A stretch of 64,000 nt of DNA from Zingiber officinale (lineage: Eukaryota > Streptophyta > Magnoliopsida > Zingiberales > Zingiberaceae), in contig NC_055991.1 in the NCBI RefSeq assembly GCF_018446385.1, positions 118,463,794-118,527,793 of the forward strand, in the 5' to 3' direction. Below, piece after piece: positions 10,432-21,870 of the stretch. The first letter of the stretch is position 1. Each line of letters begins with the position of its first letter. The notes under the pieces are model-generated. The model did no database searches and had not been told where the DNA came from. It saw only the letters and a list, made by a program, of their open reading frames with translations. A program made the position numbers and the translations under genes.

Positions 10432-10750
10432 TGTTAGGGTCGATTTGTAGCTAGAGGGGAGTGAATAGCTCATCGCGCTTCGTTGTCTTGCTTCGTGATG
10501 ATGATATGCAGCGGAATGAATCACGAAACACACTTACAACGCTCACAAATAGATTTACTTGGTATCCACCTCAAGATAAGGTGATTAATCCAAGGATCCA
10601 CACACACGACGCTCTCCACTAAGAAAAAACTCCTCGGTAACTACCGAAGGTGGAGAAACCTTGTACAAGACTCACACGAAAAAATATACAAGAAGAACGA
10701 AATACAAGCTAATATAATAGCAAATCTTACAAGATTTACAATGAAGAAAC
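10432..10750 (-). mobile_element. E-A 5' LTR, segment 1 of 4
   Basis: Begins TGTTAGGGTCG at 10432 and matches the first 300 bp of the E LTRs (30505 and 36152). It is interrupted at 10750 by E-B. The LTR resumes at 16652, 30207 and 37553 and ends at 38101. The four segments total about 1330 bp, against 1396-1415 bp for intact family LTRs. Confidence 0.8.
10558..10594 (-). other. predicted LTR RNA stem-loop
   Basis: Outer CTTGG/CCAAG and inner CACCT/AGGTG arms; same fold as in LTRs D and E. Confidence 0.5.
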
Positions 10751-10907
10751 TATAAAGGATCGGTGGCCGACTAGAAGGGGGTTGGATAGCTAGGTCACCC
10801 CCAAATCGCGTTTCTTCTCCTACAAGTTAGTGCGCAAGCAGAAATACAACTAACTAATGAAAATAATAAAGAAAAAATACCAAATCGCTAACAAGCTCTA
10901 TGTAACG

Positions 10908-10936
10908 TGGTTCGGAGATTGTTTGCTCCTACTCCA
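10908..10936 (-). other. predicted LTR RNA stem-loop
   Basis: Sense TGG...CCA outer arms and inner GGAG/CTCC; the copy in LTR-B is at 14684-14712. Confidence 0.4.
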
Positions 10937-11217
10937 TGACATGTCCTTGAGGTGGACGAACCCTTGATCCTTCGGTGGACCAATCCACGACAATCTCCGG
11001 CTAGAGCTTTCTCCTTCTCAGTGGAGCAAACCTCTCACAAAGGATCTCTTCCTCTTTACAATGATGAAGTTTAGGTTTTGAGAGGAAGAGAGTAGACATA
11101 GAAGCTTTGGACAATTGCTAAGGAGTTATTCAGCAAGCATGAGTAACCTCCTTCAAGTTCCAAAGTTTCCTATAAATAATAAGAGAGAGTTGATCATCAT
11201 ATAAACTCATCTCGGCA

Positions 11218-11475
11218 CCAGTCGACTGGTAAAATCATCAGTCGACTGGTGCTACCGTTGGAGGTAGCCAACGGCTACTTCGTAGCACCAACGGTTGGCC
11301 AACTGTCATTTACCAGTCGACTACTAGTTTTAGCAGTTGACTGGTCGCTGTAAACTGAGCAAACAGAATGCTTCTGTTCGTTGCTAGTCGACTGCTAAAA
11401 CATGCAGTTGACTGGTGCAATCGACTGCTAAAACATGCAGTCGACTGGTGCAGTTGACTGCTAAAAGTTGCAACA
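11218..11475. repeat. palindrome cluster, core CCAGTCGACTGG
   Basis: Six or more words of the type ACCAGTCGACTGGT or GCAGTCGACTGG, several with a CpG-to-TpG change (AGTTGACTGG). In sense it lies upstream of a TATA-like TTATTTATAGG near 11170. Confidence 0.75.
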
Positions 11476-11878
11476 GACTGGACTACACCTTGTTACACAC
11501 TCACACTCATCCTCTCCGGAGTCGCCCTTGAAGTCCTCTTCCTCGGCCTTTGTCCCTTAGATGCACCCGAGCTCGCGGCTCCTCTCCGTGCCATCCTTCA
11601 CATTGCCTTGAAGTCCGCTTCCCTCGGCTCCACTCCGTTGCTCCTCGTCCGGCGGTCCCTCGGATGTTTTCCACACCATCCTTCACCGACTCAAGGATCT
11701 GAGTCCTAGGATGAGCTTCCCAAGCTTAGCTGCACCAAGCTCCTCATGTGTGTTTCACCAAGTCCTGCAAGACTCAAACACACATATCAAACACCTATGA
11801 AAGTCTAACTTAAACTCTTTGACACACACATCAAAATCATGATCGTACCGATCAGCACTTAGGTCGATTGCACCAACA

Positions 11879-13040
11879 ATCTCTCCCTTTTTGATGTGTG
11901 ACAATATGTTTAAGTTAGCACAAATAATAACATTGAAAATTAAAAGCAATATGTAAACATAAAGGATAATACATAAGCTCCCCCTTAACACCTTAACATT
12001 TTTCTTCAACCTTAATTTTCAAGTTTTGCACACAATTAGGTTTCTAACTTAAACCTTCCCATTTCTCCCCCTTTGACACCATCAAAAGTTGTACCAAATA
12101 TAAACCCATACCAAGGTATCAATGTGGACTTAAAAATGCTCAAAATCAGCTCTTGAAGGTGCTGGAAAAGAGCTACTAGTCGACTGCTACCTGTCGCAGT
12201 CGACTGGCACAAACCAATTCGAATTTTCAACATTCAGAAGCCAACTTCAAAAATGCATAAAAAATTCTAGAAAAATCATAAAATTTTGAAAACATATTTC
12301 TTTTAAGGGGCTCTATCTAGGAAAAATATGTTTTCATAAAAATTCATCATATTTTTGAAGTTTTGATAAAAACTCAAATACCTTGAAAATCACTCAAGTT
12401 TGTATCAAATTAAACCCTAGTTTTGAATTCATATGTTTCAAAACAACTATTCACTATAAATAAAACATAGAATTGTTTTCAAAACATTTGAAATGTCCAA
12501 CTATGATCTATGGGCAAGATGTCCATTAATTAAACATTTGCTTTCCCCATAGTTGGCCTATGATCACTAAGAATCGATACATTTCATAACTCATCAAAAT
12601 GTCATAAGCATAAGTGAATTATTTGTACCATCCTATCAACTCACATCTATGGTTAGAAAATAATTCAAGTCATTGTGAGATAAAGGTAACATCTACTTAG
12701 CCCTTTTTATCATGAATTTCTATCAAGGCTAAGTTCTCCCCCTTAAAGTCTCAAGTCAACCAAAAAGAAAATTGGAATTATGATTTCCATGGTTGACTTG
12801 ACGTAAAATCCTCTAACCCTTGAGGATTGACTTTGACACCCAATAGAGGTTCTTTATAATTGGGTTGATCAAGTATTCCTTGGGGATCCATTTTCTATCT
12901 ATGGTCTTAGTTTTTGATTGCCCCTAGCAAGTAGACAATGATAAGTCTTTTCATTGTTGGGTTCATTATATCCTAACCTATTTTTCTTAAAGCTTTCCCT
13001 TTGTCTCCCAATAATCATATTTAGGATTTTAGAGCCAATT
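11879..13040 (-). other. E-B non-coding 3' internal region
   Basis: AT-rich with no credible frame. It holds the PPT at its left end and a short palindrome pair at 12176-12212. The rest is degenerate noncoding DNA. Confidence 0.6.
12176..12212. repeat. internal copy of E-B palindrome words
   Basis: TAGTCGACTGC and CAGTCGACTGG, the same core as in E-B's own LTRs, about 300 bp inside the 3' LTR. Confidence 0.7.
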
Positions 13041-14463
13041 TCAAATATTTTTAAGGGCATTGGTAAGGTATTCTACCTTTTCCCTTAATTTCTTATTTTC
13101 CTCTTCTAAACATGAATCATTTGAACTTGTAGAAGAAGTATGCATATCATTGTCCTTAGAACACACGGATTCTAATTTTTCATTAAGCATGCAAATGTCA
13201 TTTTTTAAGGTTTTATTTTTCCTTTTTTCCTTAAACAAATCCTTATTTGTACTTTTAATAATCTTAATTAAAACATGAGGAGGAAGATTGTATACCTCAA
13301 TTACCGAGACGTTCGAATCCGAAGCTTGCCCTCCCCCTTCGCTTGAGCTCCCTTCTTCACTTTCACTTGAGCTCATTCCTTCTTCTTGTTCGGATGAGGT
13401 GGAGGCTACATCATCAATTCCCATTAGAGCAAAATGGGACACATGGTGCTCTTCTTCCTCCGATGAAGATGGATCATCCCATGTCGCCTTTAGATTTTTG
13501 ACTTTCTTCCCCTTTTCTTTTGTCTTTTTCTCCTCCTCCTTTTTTCCTTCCTTCTTCTTCAGAGAGGAAAATCATCTCTTATATATCCTTCTCCTTGACA
13601 ATTATAGAAAATGATCTTCCTTGTCCTACTTTTGTTTCTTGAACTTTTCCTAGCATGAGATTTGTTAGATAAAAATTTTTTAAATGCTCTTATCATTTTT
13701 CTTACCATATACGCCTCTTGGTCGCTATCCATTAAGGCACTTGATTCTTCGGAGTCAAAGGATGGTGGGGATGAAGACTTCTTCTTCTTACCCTTTCCCT
13801 TGTTTGCCACAAGGGCTACTCATCTTGATCTATTGGCTTCTCCATCTAATCCTTCAACTCTTGTTTCGTGAAGTTCCATTGTTGAGAAGAATTCATCTAG
13901 AGAGCTCTTCTCTAGATCCTTTGAAATGTAGAATGAATCTACAATGGAGCTCCATGTCAAGGTTCTTGGGAAGGCATTGATGGCTTTCATCAAGATATCT
14001 CGGTTTGAAGGCTTCTCACCTACACTTGTTAGTACATTCAAAATTTCTTTAATCCTAACATGAAGTATTGATACCTTTTCTCCTTTTTTGAGTTTGATAT
14101 TGTTGAGTTGAGTTCGGAGATCCCATCTTGCTAGTTTTGCTTCCAATGTCCCTTCATGAAGCTCCACTTGCTTTTCCCATAACTCCTTGGTGCTTGAGTA
14201 GGTTCCAACCCTTATTACTTCTTGTTGGGGAAGGACATTTAGTAGATGATGTATGACTTTAGAATTCGCTAAATGTTCTTCCCTTTGCTTCTTTCTCCAC
14301 CTTTTTTCTCAAGTATTTTATTGTCCTGATCCCTAGGCACTTCGAAACAATTTTTCATGATTAGCATAATGTCAAAATCAGTCTCGAAAAATACATTCAT
14401 TCTCTTCTTCCACCAAGAGAAGTCTCCTTCGAATTTGGGTGGATGAATGTTTGAGCCGGTCAT
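13041..14463 (-). pseudogene. E-B gag, multiply frameshifted
   Basis: The N-terminus from the ATG at 14463 reads MTGSNIHPPKFEGDFSWWKK, close to the gag at 39663. The capsid block at 14167-13820 contains LHEGTLEAKLARWDL and SNRDILMKAINAFPR. A third block (13810-13559) carries a knuckle that has lost two cysteines and the histidine (FYNCQGEGYIRDDFP). 13442-13041 is an acidic Ser/Glu-rich coiled-coil-like tail. At least two frameshifts separate the blocks. Confidence 0.75.
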
Positions 14464-14511
14464 TTTGATAAAGTACTCTTCTCGGCGATTAGTCCGTTGA
14501 AGGGTGTCCTT

Positions 14512-14525
14512 GCTCTGATACCACT
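14512..14525 (-). other. primer-binding site of E-B
   Basis: Minus strand AGTGGTATCAGAGC, next to LTR-B. Confidence 0.8.
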
Positions 14526-14683
14526 TGTAAATGATCGGTGGTCGGCTAGAAGGGGGGTTGGATAGCTAGGTCACCCCCAAATCGCGTTTCTTCTCCTACA
14601 AGTTAGTGCGCAAGTGGAAATACAACTAACTAATGAAAACAATAAAGAAAGAATACCAAATCACTAACAAGCTCGATGTAACG

Positions 14684-14712
14684 TGGTCCGGAGATTTCTT
14701 GCTCCTACTCCA
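14684..14712 (-). other. predicted LTR RNA stem-loop
   Basis: LTR-B copy of the GGAG/CTCC stem within TGG/CCA arms; the outer arm carries one substitution. Confidence 0.35.
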
Positions 14713-14992
14713 TGATGCGTCCTTGAGGTGGACGAACCCTTGATCCTTCGGTGGATCAATCCCCGGCAATCTTCGGCTAGAGCTTTCAACTTCTCGGTGG
14801 AGCAAACCTGCCACAAAGGATCTCTTCCTCTTTACAATGATGAAGTTTAGGTTTTGGGAGGAAGAGAGTATACTAGGAAGCTTTGGACAATTGCTAAGGA
14901 GTTATTCAGCAAGCATGAGTAACCTCCTTCAAGCCCCAAAGCTTCCTATAAATAAGAGGAGAGAGTTGATCATCATATCAACTCATCTCGGT

Positions 14993-15225
14993 ACCAGTCG
15001 ACTGGCAAAACCATCAGTCGACTGATGCTACTGTTGGAGGTAGCCAACGGCTACTTCGTAGTACCAACAGTTGGTCAACGGTCATTTACCAGTCGACTGC
15101 TAGTTTTAGCAGTCGATTGGTCGCTACCGACTAAACGAACAGAATGCTTCTGTTCGCTGCCAGTCGACTGCTAAAACATGTTGTCGACTGGTGCAGTTGA
15201 CTGCTAAAAGTTGTAACCGACTGGA
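14993..15225. repeat. palindrome cluster, core CCAGTCGACTGG
   Basis: Counterpart of 11218-11475 with the same core and similar spacing; some words are point-mutated. Confidence 0.75.
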
Positions 15226-15770
15226 CTGCACCTTGTTACACACTCACACTCATCCTCTCCGGAGTCGCCCTTGAAGTCCTCTTCCTCGGCCTTCGTCCCT
15301 CAGATGCACCCGAGCCCGCGACTCCACTCCATATACTATCCTTCACGTTGCCTTGAAGTCCACTTCCCTCGGCTCTACTCCATTGCTCCTCGTCCGATGG
15401 TCCCTCGGATGTCTTCCACACCATCCTTCACCGACTCAAGGATCCGAGCCCTAGGATGAGCTTCCCAAGCTTAGCTGCACCAAGCTCCTCATGTGTTTCA
15501 CCAAGTCCTGCAAGACTCAAACACACATATCAAATACCTATGAAAGACTAACTTAAACTCTTTGACACACACGTCAAAACCATGATTGTACCGATCAAAA
15601 CTTAGGTTGATTGTGTAGGACCGTTGCGGTCGGCTAGAAGGGGGTTGTTGGATAGTCCTGTAAAATAAAAAATAAAACAACCCTTCTCGAACTCTTTAAG
15701 CTAACACTTGCATAAATAAAGTAGAGTGGATAAATAAAAAGCATTAAAAAGATGAGATACAAAAGGTTTA

Positions 15771-15803
15771 CTTGGTTACAACCGATGTGGTTGTTAATCC
15801 AAG
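15771..15803 (-). other. predicted LTR RNA stem-loop
   Basis: Outer CTTGG/CCAAG and inner ACAACC/GGTTGT arms with a 5-nt loop. Confidence 0.5.
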
Positions 15804-15950
15804 GAAGATTAAGCTCACTTAAAAACTCCTTCTAGCGGAGAAGCCTCGTACAGCGTTTGAAGTGCAGAAAACAGAAGCTCAACTCTAGACTAAAGCTTAC
15901 AAGCGTTGGAATTACAATTCAGAGTTCGTTGAAAAGCTTCTGGACCAAGG

Positions 15951-15962
15951 CTATATTTATAG
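15951..15962 (-). promoter_or_regulatory. LTR TATA box
   Basis: Sense GGCTATAAATATAGCC, directly downstream of the GGGCGCCCGG cluster. Confidence 0.6.
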
Positions 15963-15973
15963 CCTTGGTCGGA

Positions 15974-16130
15974 GTGCCTGGAAGGGTTCCGGGCGCCCTG
16001 GGGGGATAAAACTTTATCCCCCAACGTTCAGAACGCATTAGACGCGTTCTGGTCAAAATTCAAGTTCTGGGCGCCCGGAAGGGTTCCGGGCGCCCCGGGC
16101 TGCTCAGGGCGCCCCGGACTGGTCCGGGCA
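15974..16130. repeat. palindrome cluster, core GGGCGCCCGG
   Basis: Four to five GGGCGCCC words with CCGGAA flanks; the matching arrays are at 39099-39255 and 42235-42405. Confidence 0.75.
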
Positions 16131-16651
16131 CCCCAGACCCTAAGTCAACTCCGGTTGACTTCTTTCGCCTCGGTCTGGGTCTTCAACTCCGGTTCCGCTC
16201 GCTTGGGTGATCTCTGCCATCCGGAATAGGGCTCACCCGAACCCAACTTCCGGTCTTCTCGAGTGGGCTTCCCTCCGGCTTCTCGTCCCTCAGAATTGCC
16301 GCGTGTTTCCTTCTCATCCGCCGGCGTACTCATTCGCAGTCTTCGTCCCTCGGACACACCGTGTGTCGTCCTTCTCGCTAGCTGCGTCTCTTGCTCCCCG
16401 AGCAATCTTCCGCTCCGACTTTCATCCCTCGGAACCACCACACGCTTCCTTCTCGTTCGCCGGTGTACTCTTCCGCAGCACCTCGTCCCTCGGACTGTCG
16501 TCCTTCTCACTAGCTGCGTCTTCCACTCGAGTACCTGTGCTCCAAAGCTCCTGTACACTTAGACAAAAGGTTAAAATACACAGGACCTAACTTAACTTGT
16601 TGATCACACCAAAACAACCTTGGGGTTCCAACAGATTGCACCAACAGAAAC

Positions 16652-16817
16652 CCTAGCTTGCTCTTCTTCTAGCTTGAATACAACTCTTGACTTTCTTGAA
16701 AGTGAAACAATACTCCTCGCTAAGCCTCCAAGATCTGGTGTGTGTGTGTGAGCTCGGTGGAGAAGAATGCGTGAAGATTGGGAGAAGAGTTGTGAAAAAG
16801 AAGGCTTGCCACAGATG
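16652..16817 (-). mobile_element. E-A 5' LTR, segment 2 of 4
   Basis: Continues segment 1 ('ccctagcttgctcttcttct' onward) after the second GAAAC. It matches LTR-D near 30826-30960. It stops where J's LTR fragment starts, and E-A's own palindrome cluster is not visible. Confidence 0.7.
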
Positions 16818-17205
16818 TCTGAGATGGTTCTAAGTTGGATCTGCGCCTAAGTTCCCTTCCCGGGAACGCGTCCTCATAGTTACTCTCCTCCAATGACTTA
16901 CCTTCACTTACCCGCCAGACGTCTGGTCAGCCCGTTGACCCATTTGAACTTTGTGCCAACTATCCGGTCAGCTCGTCGACCTACCTGGACTTCGTGCTAG
17001 ACGTCCGATCAATCCTTCGACCCGTCTAGACTTCTTGCCAGCTATTCGATTAGCCCATCGACCTAGCTGGGTTTCGTGCCAGCTATCCGGTCGGTCCGTC
17101 GACCTAGCTGGGTTTAGAGTGTTTAGAACACAAATGAAACTAACTTAACCTGCTTTGTCATTCATCAAAACTTGAGTTAAATCGTTAGTGCTAACCGCAC
17201 CAACA
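16818..17205 (-). mobile_element. J 3' LTR, truncated
   Basis: Matches 29771-30206, including the ~41-bp 'atccggtcagcccgtcgacc' repeats. The TATA, R and cluster portion is missing. Confidence 0.8.
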
Positions 17206-17222
17206 ATCTCCCCCTTTTTTAT

Positions 17223-18480
17223 GTAATGACAACCTGATTAAGTTAGTGAAAAATATGCAATTTAACATAATCAATTTGATTTTTAAGTTAGCCTTTATTT
17301 TAAATTAGGTAGTTTTATTTTTTAACTAACTTAACCACCTAACCCTCCCCCTCTGACATTCATCAAAAATAAACATAGAACAAATGATAATTTAACATGC
17401 AAGGAAGTCTACAAATGTAAATCAGATTGACTTGGGGGAGTTTAAACTAGAATATTTTATTTAAACCGTAGTTTTTAGTTGTCTAAAAAATTTACAAATC
17501 TAACCTAATTTTTGAAATAGGCTTTGCAAACATAATTTTCAAATATAGCATTTTTACAAAAGGGAGATTATGAAGGCTAAGTCCAATTTTCACATCAAGT
17601 TTTCAAAACTAAATAAGATTTTATTTTTCAAGACTCAGTTTATAAAATCCAACTTTTAAAACCAACTTTTGAAACTAAGTAAAATCTGTTTTCAAACCTA
17701 AGTTTGTAACCTCCAAGTTTCAAAATAAATTTTCAAAAATATGTTTTCAAAAGTCAATTTTTTAAAGCTAAGTAGAATATAATTTTCAAAACGAAGTATG
17801 AAAAATCTAAGTTACAAAATCGAGTAAAGTTTATTTTTCAAAATTAAGCTTGAAAAGTTTAAAGTTCGAAACTAAACTAATTTTCAAACCTAAGTTTAAA
17901 ACAATCCAACTAAGGAAATTTAAATTTCAAAACTAAGTTTGAAAAATCCAAATTAAAACAACTTAGGTTGTGTTAAAAAAATTTTAAAAAGAGATATTTT
18001 TCAAAATAAGTATAAAAATAATTAATCCTCCCCTTGAACCTGACATTACAACAATTGTCTAACCAATTAGCTACTTACTGACTATTAGAGGATAGCAGCT
18101 TTCACTTGGTTAGTCAGGTTAAGTCTAATTGCAATCAATTAGTGTTTAACTAAACTGAATAACTTAACCTGATTAATGTTTGTTTGGTATTTAACGCTCA
18201 TACTTATGTCGATGCACTGAAATAAGCATCTTAAGTCCAGGCAATTTGCTTATGCATCTCACCCCTTTCTATATTCGGCAATCACAAATAAGGGAATCCT
18301 AGGGTGTTGGTGAGATGCTCAAGTACTAGCCCTAAGGGAACATGCTTTCTAAGGAATTGTTCTAGTCTAAGGCTAAAACTGATTTTAAATTCTAGAAATG
18401 GAAGATTTTTTTAAAAAATAAAGTTTTTATCCTAGAATTTTAAAACAACCATTTTTGAAAATAGTTTTTGTAATTTGAGG
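17223..18480 (-). other. J non-coding 3' region
   Basis: AT-rich low-complexity DNA with recurring 'ttcaaaactaagttt' words. No credible gene. Confidence 0.6.
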
Positions 18481-18507
18481 GTCCTAGTCTATTAAACACA
18501 TTCCTAA

Positions 18508-20040
18508 TTATCTACGTAGATTGCTAAATTCACTTTTAGGGAGGGGTTTGGTAAATATGTCAGCTAAATTAGATTTGGACTCAATGTACTTGAGTTCAAT
18601 ATCTCCTTTAGTGACATGATCCCTGATAAAGTGGTGCATAATTTCAATGTGTTTGGTTCTTGAATGATGCACAAGATTTTTTGTTAAATTAATTGAGCTA
18701 ATATTATCAATTAACACTTTTACATTTGTAAGGTTTAAGTTAAAATCTTTTAAGGTGTGCATTATCCATAATAGTTATGCAACACATTCTCCTATAACTA
18801 CATACTCTGACTTAGTTGTAGGATAGAGCAACACAATGTTATTTTCTACTAAACCAGCTGACAAGTGATGGACCTAATAGTTGGCATCCACCACTTATAC
18901 TTTTGCGGTCTAATTTACACCCGGAGTAATTTGAGTCAGAATACCCTATTAATTCAAAATTATTAGTTCTAAGATATCAAATTCCTACATTTGAAGTTCC
19001 TTTAAGGTATCTAAAGATTCTTTTGACTTGAGTCAAATGAGATTCTTTAGCACATGTTTGGTATCTAGCACACATACTAACTGCAAATAAAATATCGAGT
19101 CGACTTGCAGTTAAATATAGTAGGCTACCTATGGCACTCCTATAGTATTTTAAGTCAATTGGTTTTCTATTAGGATCGTCGTCAAGGATTGTGTTAACTG
19201 CCATAGGTGTTTTTATTTCTTTAGTATTTTTCATCCCAAATTTTTTAAGTAATTCTTTAATATATTTTTGTTGATAAATATAATTTTCCTCATTTTTTTG
19301 TTTGATTTATAATCCTAAAAAGTAAGTTATTTTTCCTACTAAACTCATTTCAAATTCTTGTTCCATTAGATTTGTAAATTCTTCTAAAAATTTTGAGTTG
19401 GTTGAATCAAAAATTATATCATCTACATATATTTGGGCTATAAAAATATCCTCTTTTATTAATTTAACAAATAGGGTTGGGTCAATTTGACCTTGGTTGA
19501 ACCCTTTGGATATTAGGTAAGAGGTTAATCTTTCATACCATGCCCTGGGTGCTTGTTTAAGTCCGTATAAGGCTTTCTTTAATTTAAAGACATAGTCAAG
19601 GTGTTCTAGACTTTCAAACTCAGGTGGTTGTCCTACATAGACTTCTTCTTTTATCAGTCCATTTAGAAAGGCTGATTTAATATCCATTTGATACAGTCTG
19701 AATCCTTTATGGGATGCATAACTGAGCAACATTCTAATGGACTCTAATCTAGATACTGGGGCATAAATTTCATCATAGTCAAGTCCTTCTACTTGACTAA
19801 ACCCCTTAGCAACTAACCTAGCTTTATTTCTAGTAATTTCCCCAGTTTCACTTAATTTATTTCTAAATACCCATTTTGTTTCTATTATCTTTTTATTTTT
19901 TGGTGGTGGCACTAAGTCCCAAACTTCATTCCTTTCAAATTGAGCCAGTTCCTCTTGCATAGCAATGACCCAGTCTGGATCAAGTAAAGATTCAGCTACG
20001 GTCTTAGGTTCAATTTGTGAGATCAAAGAAATTTGGCTCA
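18508..20040 (-). pseudogene. J pol: reverse transcriptase and RNase H
   Basis: Copies element RNA into DNA. Sense order: RT N-terminus from about 20026 ([20 protein letters not shown]), the [19 protein letters not shown] and [20 protein letters not shown] blocks, catalytic YVDDIIF near 19420, then KITYFLGL. A stop near 19307 breaks the frame. 19234-18977 carries the YRSAIGSLLYLTASRLDI block. RNase H is damaged around 18763-18976 but continues at 18762-18508 with ISSINLTKNLVHHSRTKHIE and ADIFTKPLP. The RT active site is intact, while several frame breaks rule out a full product. Confidence 0.9.
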
Positions 20041-20573
20041 GGTTTCTAAAGGATGACCTAGTCTGGACCCTTAGGTCTGGATCACCAATTATTTGGTCAA
20101 TTGGATGATTTAGGTTGACTCTTATGGTTCTAGGCTGTTGATTCTCTTGAGGTTCTTCTTCCTCTTCGTGATTGGTTTCTTCTTGATTACTATTGCCTTG
20201 AGTAAACTCAATTGGTTGAAGTTGAGTTTGTTCTAGGTTTTGTTTGGATTCCTCAAATTTTATATTGATGGTTTCTTCAATTCTTAATGTAACCTTATTA
20301 TAGATTATGTAACCCTTACTATTTAGTAAATATCCTACAAAAATTCTATTTTCTATTTTAGAAGTAAATTTTCCTAAGTGTTCTCTTGTATTTAGTATGA
20401 AGGCAGGACACCCAAATATTTTAAAGTATTTTATATTGGGTTGTTTATTATAATATATTTCGAAAAAGGTTTTGTTATGTGTTTTATTTAGTGTTGTTCT
20501 ATTTTGTACATAGCAGGCTTTGCTACAGCTTCTGCCTAAAAGTACTTAGGTAGATTATATTCATTTAGCATCG
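20030..20573 (-). pseudogene. J integrase C-terminal part
   Basis: Minus-strand translation gives a copia integrase C-terminus: [15 protein letters not shown], then [20 protein letters not shown] and an acidic linker towards RT. The hAT insertion at 20582 separates it from the catalytic core (25179 onward). Confidence 0.8.
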
Positions 20574-21870
20574 TTCTAGAGTAGGGGTGCAAACGAGCCG
20601 AATCGAACCGAATAATGTAAAAATATTAATATTCGAATTCGAACTCGAAATATATATATAATGTTCGAATTCGATTCGAAGCTCGAAAATACTAATAACT
20701 TTAGCTCGAATTCGATTCGAAATAGGATTCGAGCTCGAATTCGATTCGAATTATTCGAATATTAATTCGAGCATAATCGAACTTTTAACTAGAAATGTCT
20801 TAAGTTTGAGTTCGATTCGAATTATTCGAATCTAAATTTTGTCATATTCAAACTAAAATTATGTGCAATACAATAAAAATAAAACCACATAACAAATACA
20901 CAACAGTTTCATAACATGAACAAAATACAAATACAAAACAGAATAAAAGCTACACAACACATAACATATACAAAATAAAAATAAAGTCTAAACAAGTAAA
21001 CAACATATAACATATACACTTATACTGACAACAATTTCATAACATGAACAAAATACAAATACAAAACAGAATAAAAGCTACACAACACATAACATATACA
21101 AAATAAAAATAAAGTCTAAATAAGTAAACAACATATAACATATACACTTATACACAATAAAATTACAAAACAGAATGAGATTAGTCTTTAAAGTAGAATA
21201 ATGGCCACAATGAGATAATCATGATACACATCAAATCCAAATTCTCAAGTCCCACTCCAGAAGCTCATAACATAGACAAAATAGAAGTTCAACTCAACAC
21301 ATACAAAGTTGAGTTAAAATGAGATTAATGGCCAAAAAACAACTAATTACGAAGCCTCCTCTTGATGCATCCCAAACTCCCAAATCCAGACTCCAGAAGA
21401 TCTCCATTTCCACTACATTCCAAAGCTACACATTCATGCTTCTATTCCAAAGCTCTTCATCCTTTTGTCATTCCAGAAGCTCTCCATTCCTCTTACTGCA
21501 TCCAAAGTTCACCTGCCATTGCATTTTCATGTTACACAAAACAATACAAAGACTTTAGAAAATAAAAAAAAAGCTTTATACTTCCACGATTCCAGGCTTC
21601 CATCTTTTCAATATGTGCAGAATTCAAAAATAAAATATATAAATGATTAAATAAGTTAGCAAACTCAAAATATAAAATGCTAAAAATTAAATCTATACCT
21701 CAATCCGTGACATAACCATTCAACTTCTAATTATCAACTTTATTTATAGGTAAATCAATTGTCAAATGTTGTTTTTCAACCTACAATAATAAAGATAAAA
21801 TGTATCATTTATTTTTAAATTTATTTTCTGATTAGAAGCAAAAAAAAAACATAAACAAAATATTTTAACA

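Larger units (their letters stand above)
10751..11878 (-). mobile_element. E-B 3' LTR (LTR-A)
   Basis: 1128 bp from TATAAAGGATCGG (TG mutated to TA) to CACCAACA. It contains the CCAGTCGACTGG cluster at 11218-11475 and the 'ctagaagggggttggatagc' form of the conserved LTR-end box near 10770. Confidence 0.85.
15614..16633 (-). mobile_element. solo LTR (LTR-C) in LTR-B
   Basis: 1020 bp from TGTAGGACCG to GGTTCCAACA, flanked by the 5-bp TSD GATTG (15609-15613 and 16634-16638). In sense it starts TGTTGGAACCCCAAGG, like the LTRs of the gag-only element at 38689-42741, so it belongs to that family. There is no internal region, so it is a recombination product. Confidence 0.92.
10751..16646 (-). mobile_element. 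gag-only LTR retrotransposon E-B
   Basis: Complete insertion flanked by the 5-bp TSD GAAAC (10746-10750 and 16647-16651). Sense is minus: 5' LTR 16646 to 14526 (containing a solo LTR), PBS 14512-14525, gag 14463-13041, non-coding 3' part, PPT at 11879-11893 (sense AAAAAGGGAGAGA) and 3' LTR 11878 to 10751. No pol. LTR starts differ by several percent, so it is not recent. It sits inside the E-A LTR. Confidence 0.9.
14526..16646 (-). mobile_element. E-B 5' LTR (LTR-B), split by a solo LTR
   Basis: 14526-15613 plus the last 8 bp CACCAACA at 16639-16646; about 1096 bp when the insertion is removed. Its palindrome cluster is at 14993-15225. Confidence 0.85.

Noticed and set aside
16145..16590. 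Overlapping open frames on both strands in solo LTR-C
   Set aside because: Arise from the GC-rich U3 of the LTR; equivalent frames recur in sister LTRs (38811-39197, 41952-42215).
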